Shown piece after piece: positions 44,001 through 52,417 of a stretch of 64,000 nucleotides of DNA (position 1 is its first letter; every line of letters begins with the position of its first letter). Below the pieces are notes generated by a model, which saw only the letters and a program-made list of their open reading frames with translations, ran no database searches and was not told where the DNA came from. Source of the stretch: Erwinia psidii. GTDB taxonomy: Bacteria; Pseudomonadota; Gammaproteobacteria; Enterobacterales; Enterobacteriaceae. Position numbers and translations under genes: made by a program. The stretch covers positions 186,001-250,000 of the forward strand of contig NZ_RHHM01000001.1 of NCBI RefSeq assembly GCF_003846135.1, written 5' to 3'.

Positions 44001-46531
44001 TAAACCAGGAAGTATCATCAACAGCAAATGCGCAAGTTAAAGTATTACGCATCTATCGTGATAATCCTGCTCCAGAAAGCCAGTTAACTCACAACACATC
44101 TGTCAATACGGTCAAGCTTGGTGTGAATAAACCTTCTCACCCGACATCTTTATTATTAGCCATTGAAAAAGAAAGCTATAAAGAAAGCAATAAGGTTACG
44201 GATTTATCGACGGCCGCTGAGAAAATACAAAGTCGTTACGACTCCACAACAACGCGCAACGAACTCATTAGTGAACTGCAGGGATACGTATCGCGGCATA
44301 ATGTCAATCCTCTTCAGCCGTTTGACGAAAGAAGCTTACCTCAGCTTCATGCAAATAAATCTGTTGAAAGCTTCGGGGATACTCAGGAACTTTCAGAAAA
44401 ACTAAAGCATATTTTTTCAAATTCCGAACCACAAGAAAGCAAGGCTTCATTAATCAATATTTCCCTCTTTAACTGTGATGAAAAAACCTACCGGGAAAGG
44501 GCGGTAAGACTTAATCCTGTTAAAAGTCTGGCAATTCAACAAGACCCCGTACAGCCAGATAAATATCATGGCTATGATCCAAAGTCAGGTAGCTATCGCT
44601 TTGAAAATTTTGGCGAGATGGAGTCATGGTTAAACAAGCAAATTAATTCAGTAGAGTCAAACACGGTAAAAAGATTGCGCGTATACAGCAATCAATCTGC
44701 TGCTACTGTTACTGACAAAGAAAATCTCGTTAACACCGTATCAGGCTTAACGGTAAAACGTTCCGAAAATATCGCAGCTAATTCAACAGCTTTACTTCTG
44801 GCTATTGAAAATGAGGCCTACAGGACGGGTAATTATTCTGATTTACCCTCCGCAGCGCAAAGAATTCAGGATCGTTACAATAATAACGAGGAAAGATTTG
44901 CTCTGCGCCAGGAAATGCAAGAGTATTTAGTTAAGAAAAGAAACAATCCTATCGCCCCTAAGGAAATAAGAAAATTACCAAACCTCACTGAAGCGGAAAA
45001 ACATCAGTTTTTTAAAGATAGTGAAGATTTAGATACAAAATTAAAATCCATTTTTGGTTCAGCACCTCCCGAAAAGGGTGATGCAGCACTCCTTAATCTG
45101 GCTCTTTTTGAATCTGATGAGAAAGAATATGCGTCACGAGGGGTCATTTTATCACCAAAAAAAGTGTTGGCCATCCAGAGAGATCTTTCGCATCCTGGCG
45201 AGGTACTGACATCGAAATATCATGCTTATGACCCAGATTCAGGCAGCTACAGTTTTAATAATTATACTGACATGAAGTCATGGGTTGATAAAAAAATCAC
45301 TGATGCCGGTTCTGTAAATGCAAAAGTACTCCGTGTTTATCATAATACTCAGACCGCTGTGCCCTTCAGAATGAATACTGTTAGCGTAAAAACAATGCCA
45401 GAACTTTCTGCAAGTGGTCCGCTGTTGCTGGCAATTGAAGATGCGGCATACCGGGGAGATTCACCTCAGGAACTGGCTGCAGTAGCGGACCAGTTTCAAA
45501 ATCAGTATGATTCAGCTTTGAATAAAAACAATATTAAGGAAACAGTTAACAGCTATTATCGGTCGGGTAGCGAAATCAAGAGCGACAGACCGTCAACCTC
45601 ATCGTCGCCCGATATCGTATGGGGTGACAAACTCCCTGTAGCGAATCCACTGGCTCCTGAATCACGCAGAAATCTGAGTAATTTGAGCCTTGTTCCTAAA
45701 CTCGTGTCTTTCAGCAAAACAGAAGAACTGAACGATGCGTTAGAATCGGCATTCGCAGGATCGGAGGATACCCCTGCAGCCCAGCTGGTTAATCTTTCTC
45801 TTTTTACACAGATGAAAATAGCCAGTGTTGGTATCAATGCAGAGAAATATTCCTATGGTATCCAGCGAGTAGAGAGTGGTAGCCAAAATTATTTAACCGA
45901 TCGGTATAACGTTTACAGCCCTCAATCAGGAAGTTATGCATTTAATAACTTCACCGAGATGAAAAACTGGCTGAATGACCGGGTCGGCTACCAACAGCAG
46001 CACGATGCACCGGCAGCAGCAATGCGTATTTATCACAAACCCGTTTATGGCCCTGATAACTGGGATCCGTCTGCTATTCAGTATAAATCCGTAACGATAA
46101 AAACACCTTTTGGTGATGCGAATATAGACTTGGCAGAGGGGACATCTCGTGGAATCTCAGGCTCGGTCGGGGTGATGAGCGGACCCCATATTCCTGATGG
46201 CTATGTTACCGGATATAGCAGCAGGGCCAGAAAGGGGCTTAGTATTACAGACGAACGGACAATGCATCCGTTAGTGCATGACCTTTATGCGTCCGTTCCA
46301 CCAGAAGCGCGTAGTGCCTATCACAGTAATTGTGTAGAAGCCGATATTTTAAGCAAGATAGCCTGGGATAATGCAGTAAACGATATTGACGAGCTAAAAG
46401 CATTAGTTCAGGATGCAAAAATGACTGTTTACAACAGTAAAGGTCACTATCTGCCTCCTTGCCAGTCATGCAAATACGTTGAGAATTTGCTGGGTTACAG
46501 CACAGAAAAAATGGAGGCCACATTTGTCTAG
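41030..46531 (+). CDS. Giant toxin/effector-like protein with C-terminal deaminase domain
   Basis: A 1833-residue protein. I chose ATG 41030, with GGAG seven bases upstream, over ATG 40994. The N-terminal region (about 140-560) resembles the dermonecrotic-toxin-like domain of large Pseudomonas proteins (LTEAVLNNWRDSS; LKIYRYTSTDMLVIG; ILYIPGNSSPFHEFSASEG; ASHFYKGDRPDGIF). Residues about 665-750 are homologous to the effector-like protein at 30.5-32.5 kb. Four repeats of roughly 205-220 residues follow (about 804-1018, 1022-1224, 1233-1439, 1447-1670). The C terminus (about 1684-1833) has a cytidine-deaminase-fold signature: NCVEADIL (Cys1768, Glu1770) and PPCQSC (Cys1811, Cys1814). There is no Sec signal. 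A perfect-looking hrp box precedes it, and a small coupled gene follows. Target and route of secretion are inferred. Confidence 0.75.
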   Translation: MKIHNNHFLPLPSYNEEVNKIERNIRNGKQDNQQFVSLENVNHSLSKKAPLLYKRANISNRYKRQADTESPPSGSTATENSAGFKSSAPSAGKAKVLSSLANNSSHIREIRAIDDTPSHANLRPDELGRADDKQIPTGAKPPSAGANPVYEKLAGLHYSDLITPASFASGTIQSWAKKKWHIDLDPDKTDVVTLQYQPRDPSNPAAGNNAVIQQKMTLTEAVLNNWRDSSADALRKLFDVSEFTPVPGSLHITDRLEDHYSAATGFRHEFGQEFSGIFRQSSPPAYTSATQINIPANELVNEIKATVPQIYSKIDNYWKSHKEDYRLLSKTSFLKASELQRAENSLTQEGYELVSLAAGLPRDKSAPLADEESIKAKNKPDGRVSVAPLKIYRYTSTDMLVIGDHKSDRKILYIPGNSSPFHEFSASEGKNLTTWLAEQVKDPAKRAVIASHFYKGDRPDGIFRSGVNTALEGLADYPEQHRLPYDRPGFTTEGVWQPDQYISTGTPIAGDIFSNIADSWQTRTQQEASDIPSNGAIAFREGLDYANDAGQYLWPVALAFPAADVAYGGIGLLNLGQGIADTANGNSAEQRAAGLNRAVFGLLNATPAIGTVKSALSKATEDVIAREAVSAIANEGLPRQAVADTASVIPTSLTQHSLPSYAVPNGEQLIQHVTPDSRGIYQINQGQNASRWFIRSTNNGGQSELYEIRSDFMQNSNYVNIIDPQTRKAVMLAHATSDGNWIRVPGPGGIRPPVGGALTPAGRSDSPQPGPSGLRRPANSEEEAGTSGATAAKRPTLTERAWQDPLNQVSVDTIKFSNVQRSNTTALHLAVAHEAYKGNGTVNLAEAAKRLQDRYNSPETRQSVIKEMQTYISDRRNNPLAPVDFRTIPNLNIQKDSLQFENIQELDSKLEHILGHSAPREGEASLLSFALFECDPKTYSKQARSRSPLKTILVQRDPVHQGEAASGKYYGYAPAKGSFQFNNYNEMKEWLNQEVSSTANAQVKVLRIYRDNPAPESQLTHNTSVNTVKLGVNKPSHPTSLLLAIEKESYKESNKVTDLSTAAEKIQSRYDSTTTRNELISELQGYVSRHNVNPLQPFDERSLPQLHANKSVESFGDTQELSEKLKHIFSNSEPQESKASLINISLFNCDEKTYRERAVRLNPVKSLAIQQDPVQPDKYHGYDPKSGSYRFENFGEMESWLNKQINSVESNTVKRLRVYSNQSAATVTDKENLVNTVSGLTVKRSENIAANSTALLLAIENEAYRTGNYSDLPSAAQRIQDRYNNNEERFALRQEMQEYLVKKRNNPIAPKEIRKLPNLTEAEKHQFFKDSEDLDTKLKSIFGSAPPEKGDAALLNLALFESDEKEYASRGVILSPKKVLAIQRDLSHPGEVLTSKYHAYDPDSGSYSFNNYTDMKSWVDKKITDAGSVNAKVLRVYHNTQTAVPFRMNTVSVKTMPELSASGPLLLAIEDAAYRGDSPQELAAVADQFQNQYDSALNKNNIKETVNSYYRSGSEIKSDRPSTSSSPDIVWGDKLPVANPLAPESRRNLSNLSLVPKLVSFSKTEELNDALESAFAGSEDTPAAQLVNLSLFTQMKIASVGINAEKYSYGIQRVESGSQNYLTDRYNVYSPQSGSYAFNNFTEMKNWLNDRVGYQQQHDAPAAAMRIYHKPVYGPDNWDPSAIQYKSVTIKTPFGDANIDLAEGTSRGISGSVGVMSGPHIPDGYVTGYSSRARKGLSITDERTMHPLVHDLYASVPPEARSAYHSNCVEADILSKIAWDNAVNDIDELKALVQDAKMTVYNSKGHYLPPCQSCKYVENLLGYSTEKMEATFV

Positions 46532-46985
46532 TCCAAAACAGGAAGATATTGCCGCACTGGAATCCATTGCGCAAAGGAAGGATATTGATATGATTCCTTA
46601 TAACAATATCCAATATGCCCTTATCGAATTTATATCCAGTTCTCTTTTAAATAATTCACAAAAAAACACCGAATTAAATGACAGTATTTCAACCCTGGCC
46701 GATGAGCTGCTTATCCAGGCTCGTGCCTTTCTGAATAACAAAATCTCTGTACAGGAGCTGGCGCAGCTCAGGATCCAAACCTGGAAAATTTACGACACCC
46801 TGGAAGACAATAGCGCAGAAAAGAAAATGATAAGAATCGTTATTATAACGCTCTACGATGAAGAAACAGCAGAGTTTGCGACTTACGGAGCAACGCTTTT
46901 CCTGGAAAACATTTTCACGAGTTTGCTCGATTTTGGCGATGGTTTTTGTCAGAAGTTTGTCCGTTACAGCCGTTGGTATTTCTAA
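46524..46985 (+). CDS. Candidate immunity protein or chaperone of the deaminase-like toxin
   Basis: A 153-residue protein starting TTG at 46524 (MSSPKQEDIAALES). GGAGG at 46513-46517 is six bases before the TTG, and the TTG overlaps the toxin stop (TTGTCTAG), so the two genes are translationally coupled. The ATG at 46479 has no such support. The protein is acidic, helical and soluble, with KISVQELAQLRIQTWKIYDTLEDN and MIRIVIITLYDEE. I do not recognise a family. Position right behind a C-terminal nuclease/deaminase-type domain is typical of immunity genes; type III chaperones are also small, acidic and encoded beside their effector. Confidence 0.7.
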   Translation: MSSPKQEDIAALESIAQRKDIDMIPYNNIQYALIEFISSSLLNNSQKNTELNDSISTLADELLIQARAFLNNKISVQELAQLRIQTWKIYDTLEDNSAEKKMIRIVIITLYDEETAEFATYGATLFLENIFTSLLDFGDGFCQKFVRYSRWYF

Positions 46986-47006
46986 TACTTCACAGCATCA
47001 GGCAGC

Positions 47007-47045
47007 CAGGCGCCCGTCAACTTCTGCGACAGGCGCCTGCTTTTC
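47007..47045 (+). terminator. Terminator after the coupled small gene
   Basis: An 8-bp GC-rich stem (CAGGCGCC / GGCGCCTG) with a 17-base loop, followed by CTTTTC. It lies between the convergent small gene and yfaY and may serve both. Confidence 0.6.
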
Positions 47046-47049
47046 AGCG

Positions 47050-48246
47050 TCACTGCACCACTGTTTCCACCACATCAATCCAGCCATGTCCGGTGGAGAC
47101 TTCCATGCCGTTTAGCCAGCGGCGCAGCATATTCAATGCCATCATCGCCACCACATCCTGACGCGTTTTCAGGCCGTGCCGGTTGACGTTGAACTTCACC
47201 TTTTGTCCCCAGCTTCCAGTTGGCGTATGTAGGGCAATGTTCAGATGCTCGTCTTTGAGGCTGCCGACCACCAGCGCCAGATCGGTCTGGCTGCTTTGCG
47301 CGAGAGCGTGGCTACGTGCTACCAGCTGCGCCAGCGTTTCGTTACTGGCTGGCAGCACGCTTCCCACAGCCAGCGGCGCTTCTGCCGATGCCAGCTGCCA
47401 GTGCAGGAGTCCAGAGGTAAACTGTTCACTGATTGCCAGCTGATAGTCCTCTTCTTTCAGCCGACGAGACAGCTGAGCAGGCAGTCCTTCGAAGCCTTCG
47501 AAAATCAGACTTTCCCCGGCAATTTCCCGCACCTGCTGCCAGAATTGCTGCATCTCCGGCAGCTTAGACGCCGGGCCGTTCAACTTCAGTTCTATAATCG
47601 GCATTGAGGCGCGATAGCCCATCACCACGCCTTCCGGTAGCGGCAGCGGCTCAATTTCTGATGCCAGATCGCTTTCGCCACGGCCAAAGGTGGTCAGGCG
47701 CAGGCACACCGGCTGTTCCGGCAGCGAGAAACGCGCTTTAAGGCGCGGCAGGATCTGCTGCTCCACCATCACCTTGTACTCCGAAGGGACTCCCGGCGTG
47801 AAAAAAATCCAGCTGCGGTTCAGAGTCATCGCAAAACCACAGGCCGTACCGACAGGGTTATCGAGCAGCTCCGCCCCGGCGGGAAGCTCCGCCTGCTTAC
47901 GGTTACTCTCCGCCATTTTGCGGCCACGTCCGGCAAAAAAGGCTTCCATTTTCGCCAGCCAGCTTTCATGCAACACCAGCGCCACCCCGGCTGCGTTTGC
48001 CGCCGCCAGCGCACTCAAATCATCACTGGTCGGCCCAAGGCCACCGTTAACAATCAGTACATCGGCCACTTTACTGCGTTCTTTCAGCACCGTGACCAGC
48101 TCATCAAGGCTGTCACCTACCGTCTGACGGCGGGTCATCGGCAGACCATTTTGCAACAGTACCTCCGCCAGCCAGGCGGCATTGGTATCGACGATTTGCC
48201 CGTGCAGCACTTCATCGCCCGTCGCCAGCATTTCCACTCTGATCAT
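47050..48246 (-). CDS. yfaY: YfaY, CinA-like protein
   Basis: A CinA/PncC-family protein of unknown exact role. The N-terminal MoaB/MogA-like domain (about 1-170) shows GDEVLHGQIVDTNAAWLAEVL and VNGGLGPTSDDLSALA; the C-terminal part (about 250-398) is a degenerate PncC-like region. The length, 398 residues, fits YfaY (about 400). It lies before the men genes as in E. coli, where yfaY is a few genes away. About 210 bases separate it from menE. Confidence 0.9.
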   Translation of the reverse strand: MIRVEMLATGDEVLHGQIVDTNAAWLAEVLLQNGLPMTRRQTVGDSLDELVTVLKERSKVADVLIVNGGLGPTSDDLSALAAANAAGVALVLHESWLAKMEAFFAGRGRKMAESNRKQAELPAGAELLDNPVGTACGFAMTLNRSWIFFTPGVPSEYKVMVEQQILPRLKARFSLPEQPVCLRLTTFGRGESDLASEIEPLPLPEGVVMGYRASMPIIELKLNGPASKLPEMQQFWQQVREIAGESLIFEGFEGLPAQLSRRLKEEDYQLAISEQFTSGLLHWQLASAEAPLAVGSVLPASNETLAQLVARSHALAQSSQTDLALVVGSLKDEHLNIALHTPTGSWGQKVKFNVNRHGLKTRQDVVAMMALNMLRRWLNGMEVSTGHGWIDVVETVVQ

Positions 48247-48456
48247 TTCTTTCTCCGGGTCAGTGAGGGTGGTTTAACTGTATGAAGACATGTGCATAAA
48301 TACAATGTTGTTCTGAACGGATTGGCATGGGGGAAGCACAGGGATCAGAACGTCATGTGGATATCGCTGGCCATCTTTGCCCTGTGTGATGTTGCCCCGT
48401 GAAATTTTAATGGAGAAGGAACAGGTGCTCGGCTGGCACCACCGGCGTAAAGAGAA

Positions 48457-49827
48457 TTATCCCTCTTTTTGTCGCTTTGCCACCCAATCGGTCAGCCGCC
48501 GACGCGAGATTTTAATGCCACCGTGGTCGAGCGCGGGCAGCAGATACCAGCTCACCGGCCGCTGAAAACCCGCCAGCCGGGGGAGTGTCCAGGCCTTCAG
48601 CGATTCAAGCGGCACGGCGTCTTTTAATGTTACCAACGCCACCGGCCGATGGCCAAACGCCTCATCCCGCTGTGGTACAACAAATACCTGCTCCACCGCC
48701 GGATGCGCCATGATTATCGCTTCGATCTGTTCAGGCTGTATGCCCTCACCGCCAGAGAAAAACTGATTGTCGAGCCGCCCGGTCAGATGCAATCCCTGCT
48801 CATCCAGACGGCCGCCGTCGCGGGTGGCGAACCAGCCGTCACTGTCCGCCAGCGGCAGCAGCTGACCATCCTGCCAGTAGCCGCAGGCCAGCGCCTCAGA
48901 GCGGATCTGCACCTCCCCTGCCACCAGCCTCAGCCGCTGACCTGCCAGCGGCCACCCCACTCCGTCCCCGCTGTCAGCCCTTCGCATGGTCACGGTAGAA
49001 GCGGTTTCCGTCATGCCATAGCCACACCAGCAGGCAATACCTGCCGCCTCCGCCTGGCGGGTAAGCGTCGTGGGAATGGTTGCGCCCCCCAACAGCAGAT
49101 TACGCAGGCGATGCGGCAGCCGGGGCTGCTGTAACAGCCGCCAAAGCTGCACAGGCACCAGCGACGCAAAGGTTGCCTGCTCCAGCGCCTGATGCAAAGG
49201 TGCCTCTTCTGCCAGCACCAGACAGGCCCCAGACCGCAACCAGCGCCAGATAATTCCCTGCCCGGAGACGTGGCAAAGCGGCAGCGACAGCAACCAGCTG
49301 TCATCAGCGCTGAAATGCATTTTTTCCACCACGCCAGCGGCGCTGGCAAGATGCGCCCGGAAAGTATGTACCGCCGCTTTTGGCCGACCGGACGAACCGG
49401 ACGTCAGCGTCATCGTCGCCAGCGTCTGCGGCTGCCAGGGGCTGTGGGCGGTGTCCGGCTGTGGATACAGAGTCAGCATCGCCACGGACGGCAACGGCGT
49501 GCCGCTCAGGGTCAGGGCAAAGTCGATATTAAGCCCCGGCAGAAGTGGGGCGATCTGTGCTGCCGGGAGCTGAGGATTCAGCGGCAGCAAACGTGCACCA
49601 CATTGCAATAAAGCCAGATAAGCCAGCACCGCCTGCTGGCTGTTAGCGGCTTGCAATACCACGCCACACCCGGCATACACCCCCTGCCGGAGAAACCCCG
49701 CGGCCAACGCCTCAACCTGCCGAGCCAACGCACACCAGCTAAGCCGCGCATCGCCAGCAACCACGGCGGTGCGATCCGGGCTGAGTCGTGCATGGTGTCG
49801 CCAGGGCCAGTCATTCAGCACTGCCAT
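48457..49827 (-). CDS. menE: MenE, o-succinylbenzoate-CoA ligase
   Basis: Activates o-succinylbenzoate with ATP and CoA in menaquinone synthesis. An adenylate-forming enzyme of 456 residues, with the P-loop-like TLTSGSSGRPKAAVHT, the GYGMTETAS motif and TRDGGRLDEQG before the C-terminal lid domain. It overlaps the menC end by 13 bases and is last in the menDHBCE operon. Confidence 0.97.
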   Translation of the reverse strand: MAVLNDWPWRHHARLSPDRTAVVAGDARLSWCALARQVEALAAGFLRQGVYAGCGVVLQAANSQQAVLAYLALLQCGARLLPLNPQLPAAQIAPLLPGLNIDFALTLSGTPLPSVAMLTLYPQPDTAHSPWQPQTLATMTLTSGSSGRPKAAVHTFRAHLASAAGVVEKMHFSADDSWLLSLPLCHVSGQGIIWRWLRSGACLVLAEEAPLHQALEQATFASLVPVQLWRLLQQPRLPHRLRNLLLGGATIPTTLTRQAEAAGIACWCGYGMTETASTVTMRRADSGDGVGWPLAGQRLRLVAGEVQIRSEALACGYWQDGQLLPLADSDGWFATRDGGRLDEQGLHLTGRLDNQFFSGGEGIQPEQIEAIIMAHPAVEQVFVVPQRDEAFGHRPVALVTLKDAVPLESLKAWTLPRLAGFQRPVSWYLLPALDHGGIKISRRRLTDWVAKRQKEG

Positions 49828-50789
49828 ACTGTCTCCAGTTCACCTGCTCCGCGCAGCGGTTGCAGGCAACCGGGCCAGCCGCGCACCAGCTGGTGGGACA
49901 TCAGGTCCAGCGTATCCAGCCCCGGCAAGGTTGCAGGCGTAAGCCAGGCGGCAAGGCGTGCCAGTTGCGTCAGGCCAAGACTCGACTCCAGCGAAGAACT
50001 GATAATCACGGCTATCCCAGCCTGTTCAGCCTGAGCCGTCAGCGCACGCACAGCCTCAAGACTTCCGGTGAGCGACGGCTTGATCACCAGCGCCGCCAGA
50101 TGCGGTTCGGCCACGGGCTGATAACCGTCCTCGCGCACACTCTCATCCCAGGCCAGTGCCAGGCCACTCTCCCACGCAAACTGCCGCGATTCCTCAGGGC
50201 TACGGCACGGCTCCTCCACAAAGGCGATACGGGGCTTAAGTGCCTCAACGAGGAAACCGGCAAATTTACGGGCTTTCTCTGGTGTCCACTGGCGGTTGGC
50301 ATCCAGCCGCAGCGTCAGTGTCGGAATGGCTTCCAGCAGCAGGTTAACCATCATCGCATCGCGTACCGGCTCATACAGGCCGACTTTCATCTTCGCCAGC
50401 GGATGATGCTGCCGGTTGAGCTGGTCAACGAGATCGTCAGGATCGCCCGTGCATAACGTTGCGCTTCGGTACCGCGCCGCCTGCGGCAGCACGTCATGCA
50501 GCTCCGCCAGCGCACAACTCAGGCCAAACGCTACCGAAGGCAGCGGACTCTCTGCGGCAATGGCGGTGCCTGAGCACCACCGTTGCAGCCAGCCTGCCGC
50601 CTCCGACCGTGCTTCATCAAGCGTCTCACGGCTGAAACCCGGCAGTGGAGCGATCTCCCCCCAGCCTTGCCGCCCGGCCTCCGTCAGTTGCACCAGCAAC
50701 CCGCACCGCTCTTTCACCCGGCGGTCACGCAGCACGGTCCCGGCCGCCAGCGGGATACGGTAAGAAAACAGCGTTGCGCCACGCATCAC
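49815..50789 (-). CDS. menC: MenC, o-succinylbenzoate synthase
   Basis: Dehydrates SHCHC to o-succinylbenzoate. An enolase-superfamily enzyme of 324 residues. The expected residues are visible: the Lys of PLAKMKVGL, metal ligands in [20 protein letters not shown] and WDESVRE, and the second catalytic Lys in [10 protein letters not shown]. Its start overlaps the menB stop by four bases. Confidence 0.97.
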   Translation of the reverse strand: MMRGATLFSYRIPLAAGTVLRDRRVKERCGLLVQLTEAGRQGWGEIAPLPGFSRETLDEARSEAAGWLQRWCSGTAIAAESPLPSVAFGLSCALAELHDVLPQAARYRSATLCTGDPDDLVDQLNRQHHPLAKMKVGLYEPVRDAMMVNLLLEAIPTLTLRLDANRQWTPEKARKFAGFLVEALKPRIAFVEEPCRSPEESRQFAWESGLALAWDESVREDGYQPVAEPHLAALVIKPSLTGSLEAVRALTAQAEQAGIAVIISSSLESSLGLTQLARLAAWLTPATLPGLDTLDLMSHQLVRGWPGCLQPLRGAGELETVWQC

Positions 50790-51643
50790 GGATTACGCCT
50801 GAATTGACTGAAATCAGGCTCGCGTTTCTGATTAAACGCATTACGTCCTTCCTGGCCCTCTTCCGTCATGTAAAACAGCATGGTGGCGTTTCCTGCCAGC
50901 TCCTGCAATCCCGCCTGGCCGTCACAATCGGCATTCAGCGCCGCCTTCAGGCAACGCAGCGCCATCGGGCTGTTTTGCAACATCTCACGGCACCAGCGCA
51001 CCGTTTCCTTTTCCAGTTCAGCCAGCGGCACTACCGCATTGACCAGTCCCATTTCCAGTGCCTGCTGTGCACTGTACATGCGGCACAAAAACCAGATTTC
51101 ACGGGCTTTTTTCTGTCCGACGATGCGCGCCATATAGGCCGCGCCCCAGCCACCGTCGAACGATCCCACCTTCGGCCCGGTCTGACCAAAGCGGGCATTA
51201 TCAGCCGCGATGGTTAAATCACACAGCATATGCAACACATGACCGCCGCCAACGGCATAACCTGCCACCATCGCCACCACCGGTTTTGGACAGGTGCGGA
51301 TTTGCCGCTGAAAGTCGAGCACATTAAGATGGTGCACCCCGGCTTCATCGCGGTAGCCGCCGTAATCACCGCGGATTTTCTGGTCACCACCGGCACAAAA
51401 TGCCCTGTCGCCTTCACCCGTCAGCACAATGACACCAATCTGTTCATCATGCCGGGCATCGTTAAGCGCAAGCTGCATCTCCCTGACGGTCTGCGGTCGA
51501 AATGCATTGCGTACTTCCGGGCGGTTGATGGTGATTTTGGCAATGCCGTCCGGGGATTTGGCATAGAGGATATCGCTGAAACCCGCGTCGCTGTCTTGCC
51601 ATTCAACGGGTGCACAGAGCATTTTTTCTTCGGGATAGATCAT
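50786..51643 (-). CDS. menB: MenB, 1,4-dihydroxy-2-naphthoyl-CoA synthase
   Basis: Closes the naphthoate ring by an intramolecular Claisen reaction. At 285 residues, a crotonase-fold enzyme of E. coli length. Family motifs include [34 protein letters not shown] and [28 protein letters not shown] precedes the ATG. It starts nine bases after the menH stop. Confidence 0.98.
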   Translation of the reverse strand: MIYPEEKMLCAPVEWQDSDAGFSDILYAKSPDGIAKITINRPEVRNAFRPQTVREMQLALNDARHDEQIGVIVLTGEGDRAFCAGGDQKIRGDYGGYRDEAGVHHLNVLDFQRQIRTCPKPVVAMVAGYAVGGGHVLHMLCDLTIAADNARFGQTGPKVGSFDGGWGAAYMARIVGQKKAREIWFLCRMYSAQQALEMGLVNAVVPLAELEKETVRWCREMLQNSPMALRCLKAALNADCDGQAGLQELAGNATMLFYMTEEGQEGRNAFNQKREPDFSQFRRNP

Positions 51644-51652
51644 AATAACTCC

Positions 51653-52417
51653 TTAAAAACCAGTAATCAGGCGTGTCAGCAGTGCAGCAAAAGCCGCCGG
51701 ATTGGCCCGGTGCGCGTTATGGCCGGCTGCGGGAACCAGATCAAACGGCAGTGAAGCCTGCTCCGCCAGCTGACAGAACTTGTGGTCACGCTCACCACAC
51801 AGATAATGCAGGCGGGGAAGACGATGAAGTTCGGGAAGTAAGCAGGGCTGCCGGGCCAGCGAGGTCGCCATCAGCATATCAGCCAGTGCATTCGGGTGCT
51901 GATTGACACGTAAGCGGATCAGCGCCTCCCGCTCCGTGGAAGTAAGATCGACAAAAACCGGCTGGCGATACCACTCGTCCAGTGTCTGACTCAGCGGCTG
52001 TCGGCAAAATTTTTCCGCCCAACGCTGGTCATGTTCCAGTCTTTCCCGGCGTGCCGACGTTGAATCAAGGCCATAGTGCCCCCCTTCCACAATCACCCCC
52101 TGCAATCCGTCAGGTACGTGGCGACAGGCATAGCAGAGCGACACGCGCCCACCTAATGAATAACCAATCAGCCAGTAGCGTTGCAGCCGGTGGTGCCTGA
52201 GAGTGGCATTCAGCCGTTCACTCAGCTGGTCGAAATCACTGACCCGCTGGCAGCCGGAACCACCGTGACCGGGCAGATCGATACTCAGCTGCGGCCAGTG
52301 GTTAAAGTAAGTCTGAACCGGCTGCCACTCTTCCCCACTACCAAGAAAGCCATGCAGCCAGACCAGCACGGGACGGGTACTGTGGTGTGAGCCTTGCCAG
52401 CGGGCATGAAGGATCAT
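51653..52417 (-). CDS. menH: MenH, SHCHC synthase
   Basis: Eliminates pyruvate from SEPHCHC. An alpha/beta-hydrolase of 254 residues with the nucleophile in LIGYSLGGRVSL, an oxyanion region in VWLHGFLGSGEEW and the catalytic His in AAGHNAH. The start overlaps the menD stop by four bases. Confidence 0.95.
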   Translation of the reverse strand: MILHARWQGSHHSTRPVLVWLHGFLGSGEEWQPVQTYFNHWPQLSIDLPGHGGSGCQRVSDFDQLSERLNATLRHHRLQRYWLIGYSLGGRVSLCYACRHVPDGLQGVIVEGGHYGLDSTSARRERLEHDQRWAEKFCRQPLSQTLDEWYRQPVFVDLTSTEREALIRLRVNQHPNALADMLMATSLARQPCLLPELHRLPRLHYLCGERDHKFCQLAEQASLPFDLVPAAGHNAHRANPAAFAALLTRLITGF

